From a bacterium (GTDB lineage: Bacteria; Cyanobacteriota; Sericytochromatia; S15B-MN24; UBA4093): a stretch of 64,000 nt of DNA. The stretch spans positions 1-64,000 of the forward strand of contig JAGIBK010000010.1 in assembly GCA_017744355.1 (NCBI GenBank). The letters are read 5' to 3'. Numbering within the stretch: the stretch's first letter is position 1; every line of letters starts with the position of its first letter. Below the pieces are notes generated by a model. It worked only from the letters and a program-made list of their open reading frames with translations. It had not been told where the DNA came from and ran no database searches. Positions 26,559 through 35,683 of the stretch are shown here, one piece after another. Both the position numbers and the translations under genes were made by a program.

Positions 26559-26855
26559 TTAGAGCACCACGTGGTTCTGCCAGGCGCGGTAGGGATCGGG
26601 GGCGCTGGCGGTAGCGAGCGGCTTCTCGCTCGGCGAGCGGCGGTAGAGCGCTTCGAACTGGCGCTGGCGATCGCGCAGCCGATGCAGCATGTAGTCGAAG
26701 TACTCCTGAAGCTGCGTGTACTCGGGATGGACCGAGATCTCGGTGAAGAAGTTGGTCTCCCGGCAGCGGGTCACCACCTCGCGCTTGTGCTCGTGCGCGA
26801 GCTCCAGCAAGAGCATCGCTTCGGCGCGGCTGTAGATGGAGAATTGATACGTCAT
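26559..26855 (-). CDS. Small cytosolic protein of unknown function
   Basis: A 98-residue protein starting at 26855, preceded by a G-rich AAGGGGGGCGACGCC. It has a short alpha/beta N-terminus (MTYQFSIYSRAEAMLLLELA) and a long helix (PEYTQLQEYFDYMLHRLRDRQ). A good minus-strand promoter lies upstream. The longer frame reaching 26951 would run across that promoter, so I reject it. No family recognised. Confidence 0.65.
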   Translation of the reverse strand: MTYQFSIYSRAEAMLLLELAHEHKREVVTRCRETNFFTEISVHPEYTQLQEYFDYMLHRLRDRQRQFEALYRRSPSEKPLATASAPDPYRAWQNHVVL

Positions 26856-26911
26856 GGCGTCGCCCCCCTTGCCCTGTTGGTGCAGAATCGGCCATGTATT
26901 AACTTTTGCTA

Positions 26912-26939
26912 AGTATAGCGTCCCCCCCATGACCGTCAA
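26912..26939 (-). promoter_or_regulatory. Minus-strand sigma-70-type promoter
   Basis: Read on the minus strand: TTGACG (plus 26934-26939), a 16-base spacer, and TATACT (plus 26912-26917). It points at the gene at 26559-26855. Confidence 0.65.
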
Positions 26940-26976
26940 CACTCGCTCCAAGCCCTATCGGCCGCCTCAAACGCCG

Positions 26977-27010
26977 ACCGCGCCGGCCCCATCAATGGGG
27001 CCGGCGCGGT
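26977..27010. terminator. Perfect 16-bp hairpin terminator
   Basis: ACCGCGCCGGCCCCAT (26977-26992), a 2-base loop, and its exact complement (26995-27010). It closes the minus-strand gene ending at 27031. Confidence 0.75.
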
Positions 27011-27030
27011 AGAAGGTGATAGGAAAGTGA

Positions 27031-27537
27031 CTAGTCCAGGTAGAAGGAGGTGACGACCTTGTGCTTCTCCTGGGCGTACTTCACCGACTCCATGAGGGTG
27101 TGGCTGGAGTGGTAGAGGAAGCAGATGAGCTGCTGGCAGTTGTCGATGATCTCCTGGTTGCACATCTGCGAGGCCTGGGCCAGGGTCAGAAGGCGACGCT
27201 CGGAGTGCTCGCGCACGTTGGGCAGGGTGCTCAGGAGCTCCTGGCTCTCGGCGCTCTGCTGCGAGAGCGTCTGGGGCAGGATGACCGTGAGGTTGCCGGG
27301 ATTGGCACGCTGCACGCCCTTGATGACGGCCGAGTTGGTGCCGGCGGCGCCCGAGGTCAGGACGTTGTTGCCGGTCAGCGCGAGCGCGTAGGCGAGCATC
27401 TCGATCAGCTGCTGGTGGGTCAGGGAGATGTGACGGGTGCCGAGGATCGCGATCTTCTTGGAGCCGGACGACTGAATCGTCTGGAGCTCGGCCATGAAGG
27501 CATCGACGGTCTGGGGAGAAGCGGTGGTAACGTCCAT
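27031..27537 (-). CDS. SLOG/DprA-like Rossmann protein (cyanobacterial type)
   Basis: A 168-residue protein similar to a short DNA-recombination-mediator-A-like family that I know mainly from cyanobacteria. Key text: QSSGSKKIAILGTRHISLTHQQLIEMLAYALALTGN split over the first strand and helix, TSGAAGTNSAVIKGVQRANP (the nucleotide-binding SGxAxGxN loop), LTVILPQTLSQQ, and CNQEIIDNCQQLICFLYHSSHTLMESV at the C-terminal part. True DprA loads RecA onto incoming DNA, but this short form lacks the extra domains and its role is not established. It supports a cyanobacterial affiliation. Confidence 0.8.
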   Translation of the reverse strand: MDVTTASPQTVDAFMAELQTIQSSGSKKIAILGTRHISLTHQQLIEMLAYALALTGNNVLTSGAAGTNSAVIKGVQRANPGNLTVILPQTLSQQSAESQELLSTLPNVREHSERRLLTLAQASQMCNQEIIDNCQQLICFLYHSSHTLMESVKYAQEKHKVVTSFYLD

Positions 27538-27638
27538 AGGATGCGGGGTCCCCCTCGAATGAGTGATGGTGGTCAGCGATCCCGGGCGGCCAGGTCAAAA
27601 GCTCGACTCCGGCGCATAGAGCCCATAAACTAAGGATA

Positions 27639-27715
27639 GAGCGTCTAACGAAACTGTTCCTTCTAGCCGCCAAAGGCGGCCAACCAGTGGCAATGCCTGG
27701 TTTTGTTAGATGCTC
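27639..27715 (+). repeat. R2 structured element, copy 1 (77 bp)
   Basis: A 77-base element closed by a 16-bp terminal stem: GAGCGTCTAACGAAAC (27639-27654) with GTTTTGTTAGATGCTC (27700-27715). Inside are a GCCGCC/GGCGGC hairpin with a 3-base loop and an AACCA/TGGTT hairpin. Copy 2 at 46481-46557 has the same length, with two compensatory base-pair changes in the terminal stem. The stem is all Watson-Crick plus two G-U pairs only when read as plus-strand RNA. It lies between the SLOG/DprA-like gene and pcrA. Confidence 0.8.
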
Positions 27716-27774
27716 TTATCCCGAGAGAATAGCACGGTTGATTCTCTTCCGTCCAGCGGTAGCAAGGAGAACGC

Positions 27775-30018
27775 ATGGCCACCCTCAATCCGGTTCAGCA
27801 AGCGGCTGTCGAGCACGTCCAGGGCCCGCTGCTGATCCTCGCGGGGGCCGGCTCCGGCAAGACCCGCGTCCTGACTCACCGCATCGCCCACCTCCTGCGC
27901 GCGGGCCACGCCCGCCCCTACGAGATCCTGGCCGTTACCTTCACCAACAAGGCCGCCAAGGAGCTCAAGGAGCGCTTGGATGTGCTCTTGCAAGCGGATG
28001 ACATCAAGGCGTACGGCATGTGGGTAGGGACCTTCCACTCGATCTGCGCGCGGATCCTGCGCGAGGACATCGAGCTCTTGGGCGATCGCTACCGCCGGAA
28101 CTTCGTGATCTACGACGACTCCGAGCAGCTGACGGTCATCAAGGACGGCCTTGCGCGCCTCGGCCTCGACGACAAGGCCTATCCGCCCCGCTCGGTGCTC
28201 TCGGCCATCTCGCGCGCTAAGAGTCACGGCCAGGACGTGGAGCGCTACCAAGCCGAGGCTCGCGGCCACACCGCCCAGGCCATCGGTAGCCTCTACGCCT
28301 ACTACCAGCAAGAGCTGGTGCGCCAGAACGCCCTGGACTTCGACGACCTGCTCCTTTTGGCGGTCCGCCTCTTCAGGGCCGCTCCCGACGTGCTCGACAA
28401 GTATCGCAAGCGCTTCAAGCACGTCCTGGTCGACGAGTATCAGGACACCAACCAGACCCAGTACCAGCTGGTCTCGCTCTTGGCCTCAGGCCACCACAAC
28501 CTGTGCGTGGTGGGCGACGTGGACCAGAGCATCTACTCGTTCCGCGCCGCGGACTTCCGGATCATCCTGCAGTTCCAGCAGGACTTCCCCGACGCCAAAG
28601 TCGTCACCCTGGTCGAGAACTACCGCTCGACCGGGCGCATCCTGCAGGCGGCCAACGCCGTCATCGAGAACAACGCCGAGCGCTATCCCAAGGAGCTTTG
28701 GACGAACAACCCCGAGGGCGAGAAGCTCGTGGTCTACGAGGCCGAGGACGAGCGGGGCGAGGCCAGCTGGGTGGTCGAGCAGATCCGTGGTCCCCTGCGG
28801 CAGGAAGGCTACGGCTCCGAGGCGATCGCCGTTCTCTATCGCACCAACGCCCAGTCCCGCGCCATCGAGGACGAGCTGATGCGCTGGGGGATCCCCTACC
28901 GCCTGATCGGGGGCACCCGCTTCTACGATCGTCGCGAGATCAAGGACGCCATGGCCTACCTGCGCCTGGCCTTCAACCCCTCGGACGACTCGGCCTTCTG
29001 CCGGATCGCGAACGTCCCGCGCCGGGGCCTGGGCGCCACCAGCCTGGGCAAGCTCGAAGAGGTCGCCCGCGAGCGCGGCATCTCCATGCTCGAGGCGGCG
29101 CTCGGCGAGGTGCCGACCCTAGGCCCCAAGCCGCGCAAGACCCTCGCCGATTTCGCCGCCTGGCTGATGGACTGGCACCGCAAGAGCGAGGACCTGAGCG
29201 TTCACGACACCCTCGCGCGCATGCTCGACGAGAGCGGCCTCTTGCCCGACTATCGCCGCGATACCAGCATCGAGGGCCGCGCCCGGGTCGAGAACCTGGA
29301 GGAATTGGTGACCGGTGCTCACCTCTTCTCGGAGGAGAGCGACGATCCTTCGCTGGGGGCTTTCCTGCTGACCACGGCGCTCGTTTCGGATGCGGACCAG
29401 GCCGCCGAGGGTGAGGCCGTCACCCTCATGACCCTGCACTCGGCCAAGGGGCTGGAGTTCCCGGTGGTCTTCCTGGTCGGGATGGAGGAGGGCCTTTTCC
29501 CGCACAAGCGCACCCTCGATCATCCCGACGAGATCGAGGAGGAGCGCCGGATCTGCTACGTGGGCATCACCCGTGCCGAGGAGCGTCTGTTCCTGAGCCA
29601 CGCCGGGCGCCGCATGCTCTTCGGTCAGTCCCAGTTCGCCATCCCCTCGCGCTTCCTTTCCGAGCTCCCCGAGGACCTGGTCCGGACCATCACCCGGGTG
29701 GTGCCCGATGCCCCGCGCCGGGCCCGGATCCGGCAGGAGGAGCCGTGGCTCGACGAGGGCCTGGATGTTACATGGTCGGATGATTCGGGCATAGAAGAGG
29801 CGAGGGGCCGTTCATTGCGCCGAGCGCCCTCGAAGCCTCCCGCCGAGGTTTCTGCCCCCTTCGCCATGGGCGATCGCGTCGCGCACCCGGCCTTCGGGCA
29901 CGGGGTCGTCGCCCGGATCATCGGATCGGGCGAACGGGTTTGCCTCGCGGTTTCCTTCCCCGGCCTGGGACAGAAGATTCTCGACCTGCGCTTTGCGCCG
30001 CTGGAGAGGCTGGACTAG
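27775..30018 (+). CDS. pcrA: UvrD/PcrA-type superfamily 1 DNA helicase
   Basis: A 747-residue 3'-5' helicase for nucleotide excision and mismatch repair and removal of RecA filaments. Q-motif LNPVQQAAV (about 4-12), Walker A AGAGSGKTRVLTHRIA, motif Ia TFTNKAAKELKER, Walker B VDEYQDTNQTQY, motif III VGDVDQSIYSFRAAD, motif IV TVLVENYRST-like text (LVENYRSTGRIL), motif V TLHSAKGLEF, motif VI YVGITRAEERLFL. The last 50 residues (GDRVAHPAFGHGVVARI) form the Tudor-like RNA-polymerase-binding tail of PcrA. All motifs are intact. It starts at ATG 27775 with GCAAGGAGAACGC upstream. Confidence 0.97.
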   Translation: MATLNPVQQAAVEHVQGPLLILAGAGSGKTRVLTHRIAHLLRAGHARPYEILAVTFTNKAAKELKERLDVLLQADDIKAYGMWVGTFHSICARILREDIELLGDRYRRNFVIYDDSEQLTVIKDGLARLGLDDKAYPPRSVLSAISRAKSHGQDVERYQAEARGHTAQAIGSLYAYYQQELVRQNALDFDDLLLLAVRLFRAAPDVLDKYRKRFKHVLVDEYQDTNQTQYQLVSLLASGHHNLCVVGDVDQSIYSFRAADFRIILQFQQDFPDAKVVTLVENYRSTGRILQAANAVIENNAERYPKELWTNNPEGEKLVVYEAEDERGEASWVVEQIRGPLRQEGYGSEAIAVLYRTNAQSRAIEDELMRWGIPYRLIGGTRFYDRREIKDAMAYLRLAFNPSDDSAFCRIANVPRRGLGATSLGKLEEVARERGISMLEAALGEVPTLGPKPRKTLADFAAWLMDWHRKSEDLSVHDTLARMLDESGLLPDYRRDTSIEGRARVENLEELVTGAHLFSEESDDPSLGAFLLTTALVSDADQAAEGEAVTLMTLHSAKGLEFPVVFLVGMEEGLFPHKRTLDHPDEIEEERRICYVGITRAEERLFLSHAGRRMLFGQSQFAIPSRFLSELPEDLVRTITRVVPDAPRRARIRQEEPWLDEGLDVTWSDDSGIEEARGRSLRRAPSKPPAEVSAPFAMGDRVAHPAFGHGVVARIIGSGERVCLAVSFPGLGQKILDLRFAPLERLD

Positions 30019-30081
30019 CCAGGCGCTTCGTTTTCGTTTCTTGTAGCCGTGCCGCCTGACGGCGAGCGGCGCCGGAGGTGG

Positions 30082-30543
30082 ATGTTGAATCAGAGACCAG
30101 GCACCTCGGATCTCCCGCAGGAGATTCAGCTGACCATCCCCATATTGCAAAATATGGAGGTCGCCGCCACCCAGACCGCCGAGGCCGTGGCCGGGTTCAT
30201 GGAGTTCGATTCCGACCAGATCGACGAACTCAAGCACGCCCTCATCGAGGCTTGCATCAACGCCTTCGAGCACTCCAAGTCCCAGGAGAACAAGGTCTAC
30301 ATCCGCTTCGTGATGCGCCCCGACGACCTGATGGTGATCATCCAGGACTACGGGCAGGGCTTCGACCGCGAGTCGGTGCCTACGCCCGACATCAGCGCCA
30401 AGGTCGGCGGCAAGGACGACTACAAGCGGGGTTGGGGCCTCATGCTCATCGAAAGCATGATGGACTCCGTCGAGATCGCCTCCGGAGAGACCGGGACGAT
30501 GATTACCATGATCAAGCTTCGGCAAAAGGGAGGTTCCCAGTGA
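30082..30543 (+). CDS. RsbW/SpoIIAB-like anti-sigma serine kinase
   Basis: A 153-residue HATPase_c protein of the RsbW type. N-box: ELKHALIEACINAFEHS (about 50-66); G1 box: IIQDYGQGFD (about 86-95); G2 box: KRGWGLMLIESMMDSVE (about 117-133); last strand GTMITMIKL. Such kinases phosphorylate a STAS antagonist; the STAS gene follows with a 4-base overlap, as in partner-switching modules. GGAGGTGG immediately precedes ATG 30082 (a TTG at 30085 is also possible). No sigma factor is adjacent, so the target could be another protein. Confidence 0.88.
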   Translation: MLNQRPGTSDLPQEIQLTIPILQNMEVAATQTAEAVAGFMEFDSDQIDELKHALIEACINAFEHSKSQENKVYIRFVMRPDDLMVIIQDYGQGFDRESVPTPDISAKVGGKDDYKRGWGLMLIESMMDSVEIASGETGTMITMIKLRQKGGSQ

Positions 30544-30887
30544 TCAACCAGTTCGCGGTCACCGTCCGCAAGGAAGGCGATTACGCCGTGCTCTACACGG
30601 ACGGCTACATCAACAACCTCGGCGGCGAGAAGATCGGCGAGGCCGCCCTCGCGTTGCTGGGCGAGGGCGTCAAGCGCCTCGTCATCAACATGGAGAAGTC
30701 GACGGTCATCAACTCGATCGGCATCTCCATCCTGATCGAGGTGATCGAGAAGGTTCAGGAGATCAACGGGGGGCTCGCCTTCTGCGGCCTGACCAAGACC
30801 ATCGCCAAGACCTTCACGATCATGGGCCTGGCTCAGTTCGCCACGCTCGCGGAGAGCGAGGAGCAGGCGATCGCCGCTCTGAGCTAA
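30540..30887 (+). CDS. STAS-domain anti-sigma factor antagonist
   Basis: A 115-residue single STAS domain starting at GTG 30540, behind GGGAGG in the end of the kinase gene. The phosphorylation-site region reads STVINSIGISILIE (about 57-70), with the conserved Ser in NSIG. GGLAFCGLTKTIAKTFTIMGL completes the fold. In the unphosphorylated state it would bind the RsbW-like kinase. Tight coupling (4-base overlap) supports a two-gene module, and the GAF-GGDEF gene starts 39 bases later, which suggests the switch may feed into c-di-GMP signalling. Confidence 0.9.
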   Translation: MINQFAVTVRKEGDYAVLYTDGYINNLGGEKIGEAALALLGEGVKRLVINMEKSTVINSIGISILIEVIEKVQEINGGLAFCGLTKTIAKTFTIMGLAQFATLAESEEQAIAALS

Positions 30888-30926
30888 ATTCCAAGCATGA
30901 GCCGCAGGCGCTAGGAGACCTTCCCC

Positions 30927-32477
30927 ATGGAGCCCGACGTCGAAAACCCCAGCGAGCTGCTGGAGCGCCTCTTGATCTGCCTGTCGGGTCTGGGGGACAT
31001 GGCCGCCGAGATCACGAGCAATTCGAACCTGAAGGGCTCCATGCGCACGGTGCTGCGCATGATCAAGGGCACCTTCGCCATCTCGAAGGCCGCCATCGTC
31101 CAGTGCCAACCCGAGACCCGCCGCCTCACCATGCTGGCGGCGATCGGCGTCGAAGAGCGCCTGGTGCTCAAGCTGAGCGATCGCGCCGAGCGCTTCTGGC
31201 TCTCCAACGACACCCCGCTCGACATGGAGGCCATGGAGCAGGAGCCCGCCCTTCGGCAGTTCCTCGCCCAGAACGAAGAGGTGCTCGCGCAACTGCCGAC
31301 CACTCTCTGGATTCCTCTTGTCATGAAGGGGCAGTTCTACGGCCTGTTGGTCCTCTCGGACAAGCTGGGCGGGACGTCCTACTCGGCGACCGACCGGGAT
31401 CTGCTGGGGGTCATGGCGCGCCAGATCGCGGTCGCCCTCCACAACCACTCTCTCAACTTCAAGCTGGATCTCAAGGTCGTCGAGCTGGAGCGCCTGCACG
31501 AGATCTCGAGCATCATCCACTCCAGCCTCAACCGCCAGACCATCGTCCGCGAGCTGGTCGGCAACGCGGTGTCGCTGCTCAACGCGCGGCGCGGCATCCT
31601 CATGAGCTACGACGAGCACGCCGAGCAGTTCGAGTTCGAGGCCGCCTTCGGCTTCACCTACTGGTCGGTCGGAGCCCGCTTCAAGGTCAGCGAGCTGTGG
31701 CTCGAGGACGTGCTCAGGTCGGGCGAGGGCCAGATCTGGCACGACCCGCTCATGATCCCGGCCGAACTCGACAGCTTCACCTGCCTCGCGGTGCCCATCA
31801 AGGTCCGGGACCGGGTGGTGGGCGTCCTCGCCGTCTTCGACAAGGAGGCGGGGATGGGCATCGGCTCGTTCACCGACAGCGATTGCCAGCTGCTCTCGGC
31901 GCTCGCGGTCCAGGCCGCGGCCAGTATCGAGAATGCGCGTCTCTACGAGCTCGCCACCGTCGACGGCCTCACCAAGCTCTACATCCGGCGGCACTTCGAG
32001 CAGCGCTTCGTCGAGGAGATGCGGCGCTCCCAGCGCTACGGCTCGCCGCTGTCCTTGATGATGATCGACATCGACTTCTTCAAGAAGTTCAACGACACCT
32101 ACGGCCACGCCACCGGGGACGACGTCCTCAGGCTGGTGGCGGCCGTCATCCGCAAGTGTGTCCGCGAGGACCTGGACATCCCCGCGCGCTACGGCGGCGA
32201 GGAGATGATGGTCCTGATGCCCGAGACCGGCCCGGAAGGCGCCATGCTGCTCGCCGAGCGCATCCGCCATGCCATCGAGACGACGGATTTGCCCGGCCCC
32301 AACGGCGAGACCCTGCACGTGGCGGTCTCCATCGGGGTGGCGAGCTTCCCCGAGCACGCCAACACCGAGGAGGCCCTGATGGAGTTCGCCGACCAGGCCC
32401 TTTACGCCTCCAAGCGCGGCGGCCGCAACCGGGTCACCCTCTACTCCTCCGAGGCCGCTCCGCAAGAGATCTCTTAG
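30927..32477 (+). CDS. Tandem GAF domain diguanylate cyclase
   Basis: A 516-residue soluble protein. A GAF domain lies at about 25-170, a second at 190-340 (REL VGNAVSLLNARRGILMSYDE region, then CLAVPIKVRDRVVGVLAVFDKE), and a GGDEF domain at 350-505. The catalytic loop is RYGGEEMMVLMP, an active GGEEx form; LMMIDIDFFKKFNDTYGHATGDDVLR carries the metal-binding Asp. An REDLD stretch lies near the expected I-site but is offset by one residue, so product inhibition is uncertain. It should make c-di-GMP under control of a small molecule or partner. Confidence 0.93.
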   Translation: MEPDVENPSELLERLLICLSGLGDMAAEITSNSNLKGSMRTVLRMIKGTFAISKAAIVQCQPETRRLTMLAAIGVEERLVLKLSDRAERFWLSNDTPLDMEAMEQEPALRQFLAQNEEVLAQLPTTLWIPLVMKGQFYGLLVLSDKLGGTSYSATDRDLLGVMARQIAVALHNHSLNFKLDLKVVELERLHEISSIIHSSLNRQTIVRELVGNAVSLLNARRGILMSYDEHAEQFEFEAAFGFTYWSVGARFKVSELWLEDVLRSGEGQIWHDPLMIPAELDSFTCLAVPIKVRDRVVGVLAVFDKEAGMGIGSFTDSDCQLLSALAVQAAASIENARLYELATVDGLTKLYIRRHFEQRFVEEMRRSQRYGSPLSLMMIDIDFFKKFNDTYGHATGDDVLRLVAAVIRKCVREDLDIPARYGGEEMMVLMPETGPEGAMLLAERIRHAIETTDLPGPNGETLHVAVSIGVASFPEHANTEEALMEFADQALYASKRGGRNRVTLYSSEAAPQEIS

Positions 32478-32552
32478 GCCTTTTGCACTAGTAGCTCGCT
32501 TGGCCCCTCCCTAGCATGGCTCCGCCGGATGCCATCGCAGAGGAGGGGCTTC

Positions 32553-34793
32553 ATGTCGCAACCAATCGCACAGACCCATGCGCAGCCGATCGCAGACCAT
32601 CTGAGTACCGGGGCTCACCTCCAGAACGCGCAGTTCCCCATCGAGGGCATGCCTCTCGAAGGCGTCGCACCCCTCTTGGGGCCGGTCACGTGGGGGGCGG
32701 TGCTCGCCTCCCTCTTGGTGCTCGGCTACTCCATGCTGCTCGCGCGCAACGTGGTCATGCAGCCCGCGGGCAACGCGCGCATGCAGGAGATCTCGGGGGC
32801 CATCCAGGAGGGGGCCATGGCCTACCTCAACCGCCAGTACCGCACCATCGCGGTGGTCGGGGTGGTCCTCGCGATCCTCTTGGGGCTCGCCTTCAGGAGC
32901 CCGGTGCCTGCCATCGGCTTCGTCATCGGGGCGGTCTTCTCGGCGGCTGCCGGCTACGTGGGCATGAACATCTCGGTGCGCGCCAACGTCCGGACGGCCC
33001 AGGCCGCCGAGAAGGGCCTCGCCTCGGCCCTGTCGGTGGCCTTCAAGGGCGGGGCGGTGACGGGTATGGCGGTCGTGGGCCTGGGGCTCTTGGGGGTGGC
33101 GGGCATCTTCCTCGCCCTCTGGAACGGCCCCGGCGAGGTCGATACCTTCAACATGGCCATCGAGGGCCTGGCCTTCGGGGCCTCCTTGATCTCGCTGTTC
33201 GCGCGCCTGGGTGGCGGCATCTTTACCAAGGCCGCCGACGTGGGAGCGGACCTGGTGGGCAAGGTCGAGGCGGGGATCCCCGAGGACGACCCGCGCAACC
33301 CGGCCGTCATCGCTGACAACGTGGGCGACAACGTGGGCGACTGCGCGGGGATGGGGGCTGACCTCTTCGAGACCTACGTGGTCACCATGATCGCAGCCAT
33401 CCTCTTGGGTCAGATGGCTTTCCCCGGCTCGTCGATCGGGGTGCTGATGCCCCTCGCGCTCGGCGGCGCCGCCATCGTGGCCTCGATCGTGGGGTCCTGG
33501 TTCGTCAAGCTCGGGGCCAACAACGCCATCATGGGCGCCCTCTACAAGGGGACGCTGGTCTCGACGGCCATCTCGGCGGTGCTGTTCTTCTTCATCAACC
33601 AGGCGATCACGGGGCAGGTGGCCTTCTTCCTCGCGTCGCTGGTGGGGCTCGCCGTCATGGTCCTCATCACGGTGATCACCGAGTACTACACCTCCACGGC
33701 GTATCGGCCGGTCAAGGAGATCGCGAAGGCCTCCCAGACGGGGGCCGCCACCAACATCATCTCCGGCCTCGCGGTGGGGATGGAGTCGACCCTCGCGCCC
33801 ATCCTCGTCATCGCGGCCGGCATCGCCGCGGCCTTCTTCTCGACCTCCTGGGTCGCCGAGCTGATCGCTGCCTCCTTGCCGCCCGGCGTGGTGCCTCCCA
33901 GCCCGCTCATCGTGGGGACGTACGGGATCGCGATCGCAGCCGTCGCCATGCTCTCGAGCACCGGCATGGTGGTCGCCATCGACTCGTTCGGGCCCATCAC
34001 CGACAACGCGGGCGGCATCGCCGAGATGAGCCACATGCCGCGCGAAATCCGCACCATCACCGATAGCCTGGATGCGGTGGGCAACACCACCAAGGCCGTT
34101 ACCAAGGGCTACGCCATCGGTTCGGCGGGGCTTGCGGCCCTTGCGCTCTTCATCACCTTCACCCAGCGGGTGGACACGGCCTTTGCCGAGGAGGCCGCCC
34201 GGCTCGGTCGGAGCTTCGTGCCCATCGCCTACACCCTCCAGGATCCGCTCGTCATCATCGGCCTCTTCATCGGCGGGGTCTTGCCCTTCTTCGCCAGCTC
34301 CATGTTCATGAACGCGGTGGGCGAGGCGGCCCAGTCGGTCATCGTCGAGGTGCGCCGCCAGTTCCGCGAGATCCCGGGCATCATGGAGGGCGAGGCCAAG
34401 CCCGAGTACGGCAAGTGCGTTGACATCGTGACCCGCTCGGCCATCCGGCAGATGCTCTTGCCGGGTTTCCTCGCGGTGGCCGTGCCCCTGGTGGTCGGCT
34501 ACGTGGCGGGCCCAAGAGCCCTGGGTGGGCTCTTGGCCGGGGCCATCCTCACGGGGCTCATGATGGCCCTCATGATGGCAACGGGCGGCGGAGCGTGGGA
34601 TAATGCCAAGAAGTACATCGAGATGGGGGACTTCGGCGGCAAGGGCTCCGAGGCCCACAAGGCAGCGGTGGTCGGCGACACGGTGGGCGATCCCTTCAAG
34701 GACACCGCGGGTCCCGCCCTCAATCCGATGATCAAGATCGTCAACATCGTGGCGCTCTTGATGATCGGCCTGATGGTCCACCGCGCCTTCTAG
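32553..34793 (+). CDS. hppA: Membrane H+-translocating pyrophosphatase, K+-independent type
   Basis: A 746-residue, about 16-helix pump that uses pyrophosphate hydrolysis to move protons. The start at ATG 32553 follows GAGGAGGGGCTTC. The catalytic loop reads [13 protein letters not shown] and then [30 protein letters not shown] in consecutive segments. The residue that sets potassium dependence is Lys in [18 protein letters not shown]+-dependent enzymes have Ala there. C-terminal [18 protein letters not shown] is intact. An N-terminal extension of about 40 polar residues precedes the first helix. Such pumps support low-energy or anaerobic life. Confidence 0.96.
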   Translation: MSQPIAQTHAQPIADHLSTGAHLQNAQFPIEGMPLEGVAPLLGPVTWGAVLASLLVLGYSMLLARNVVMQPAGNARMQEISGAIQEGAMAYLNRQYRTIAVVGVVLAILLGLAFRSPVPAIGFVIGAVFSAAAGYVGMNISVRANVRTAQAAEKGLASALSVAFKGGAVTGMAVVGLGLLGVAGIFLALWNGPGEVDTFNMAIEGLAFGASLISLFARLGGGIFTKAADVGADLVGKVEAGIPEDDPRNPAVIADNVGDNVGDCAGMGADLFETYVVTMIAAILLGQMAFPGSSIGVLMPLALGGAAIVASIVGSWFVKLGANNAIMGALYKGTLVSTAISAVLFFFINQAITGQVAFFLASLVGLAVMVLITVITEYYTSTAYRPVKEIAKASQTGAATNIISGLAVGMESTLAPILVIAAGIAAAFFSTSWVAELIAASLPPGVVPPSPLIVGTYGIAIAAVAMLSSTGMVVAIDSFGPITDNAGGIAEMSHMPREIRTITDSLDAVGNTTKAVTKGYAIGSAGLAALALFITFTQRVDTAFAEEAARLGRSFVPIAYTLQDPLVIIGLFIGGVLPFFASSMFMNAVGEAAQSVIVEVRRQFREIPGIMEGEAKPEYGKCVDIVTRSAIRQMLLPGFLAVAVPLVVGYVAGPRALGGLLAGAILTGLMMALMMATGGGAWDNAKKYIEMGDFGGKGSEAHKAAVVGDTVGDPFKDTAGPALNPMIKIVNIVALLMIGLMVHRAF

Positions 34794-34872
34794 CGCGATC
34801 GGTCTCTCTCCGCCCCCGGCGGGGCGGGGAGAGCCTGGCAAACCTGTTCCTTATCGTCTCTGGGAGAGAATC

Positions 34873-35646
34873 TTGCTCGAGTGGTTGCTCAGGCTCGTCG
34901 GCTACCTTAGCCTTTTCGCGGCCGTTTGCTATCTGGTCTACCTCTTCCTCCCCGTCGAGGAGGGAGGCCTGCGCAGTCGTATCGACGCCTGGGTCGAGGG
35001 CCTGTTTTCAGGCGACTTCAAACCCTTCGCCTCGTTCGCGGCTCCCCGCGCACGCATCGAGCAGCGCACGCCCGCCGAACAGGGGGCTGCCATGGCCCTC
35101 GTCGAGGGCTACGACGCGGACCACGCCGCCCGCATCGCCGCCACCGCCCGTCTCTTGGGTGAGGCGGCGGGCCTCGACGCTGAGGCCCTTGAGGCCCTGG
35201 TCGAGGCGGCCCACCTGCACGATGTGGGCGAGGAGGACTTCGCCGAGATCCTTTCGAAGCCTGGTCCCCTCTCGGTGGAGGAGCGCGATCGCCTGGGGGC
35301 TCACCCGCTCATCGGCGAGGCGATCGCCCGCACCCAGGCCCATCAGCCGGATGCGGCCTGGTGGGTGCGCTGGCACCACGAGCGCTTCGACGGCACGGGC
35401 TATCCGGACGGCCTGGTCGGCGACGAGATTCCCCTTCCGGCGCGCATCCTGGCGGTGGCGGACGCCTTCGAGGCCATCACCCACGCGCGCCCCTATCGAC
35501 AGGCGCTCGATCCCCAGGATGCTTTGACGGAGCTGCGGAACCTCGCGGGCCTGCACTACGACCCTCACCTCATCGCGCTCTTCACCGATAAGGTCTTCCC
35601 GGCCCTGGTCGAGCCTCGCAAGGCCGAGGACCTTGGGGTCCACTAA
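34873..35646 (+). CDS. Membrane-anchored HD-GYP domain protein
   Basis: A 257-residue protein from TTG 34873 behind GGGAGAG. One N-terminal helix (about 5-25), a short linker, then an HD domain with LVEAAHLHDVGEEDF (HD pair) and the HD-GYP signature RWHHERFDGTGYPDGLVGDEIPL followed by ARILAVADAFEAI. These features define c-di-GMP phosphodiesterases that linearise the messenger; it could oppose the cyclase at 30927. The HD-GYP core is compact and the usual LHDIGK Lys is replaced (HDVGEE), so activity is likely but not certain. Confidence 0.85.
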   Translation: MLEWLLRLVGYLSLFAAVCYLVYLFLPVEEGGLRSRIDAWVEGLFSGDFKPFASFAAPRARIEQRTPAEQGAAMALVEGYDADHAARIAATARLLGEAAGLDAEALEALVEAAHLHDVGEEDFAEILSKPGPLSVEERDRLGAHPLIGEAIARTQAHQPDAAWWVRWHHERFDGTGYPDGLVGDEIPLPARILAVADAFEAITHARPYRQALDPQDALTELRNLAGLHYDPHLIALFTDKVFPALVEPRKAEDLGVH

Positions 35647-35683
35647 GAGCGTTCAGCAAAGAGATTCGTCTAGCGCTTGCGGC

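Noticed and set aside
30420..32465. 681-codon minus-strand frame opposite the STAS and GGDEF genes
   Set aside because: Shadow of two well-supported genes; no domain text and no ribosome site.
32511..34841. 776-codon minus-strand frame opposite hppA
   Set aside because: Its His/Arg/Gly/Asp-rich low-complexity translation mirrors the hppA codon pattern; hppA motifs are complete on the plus strand.
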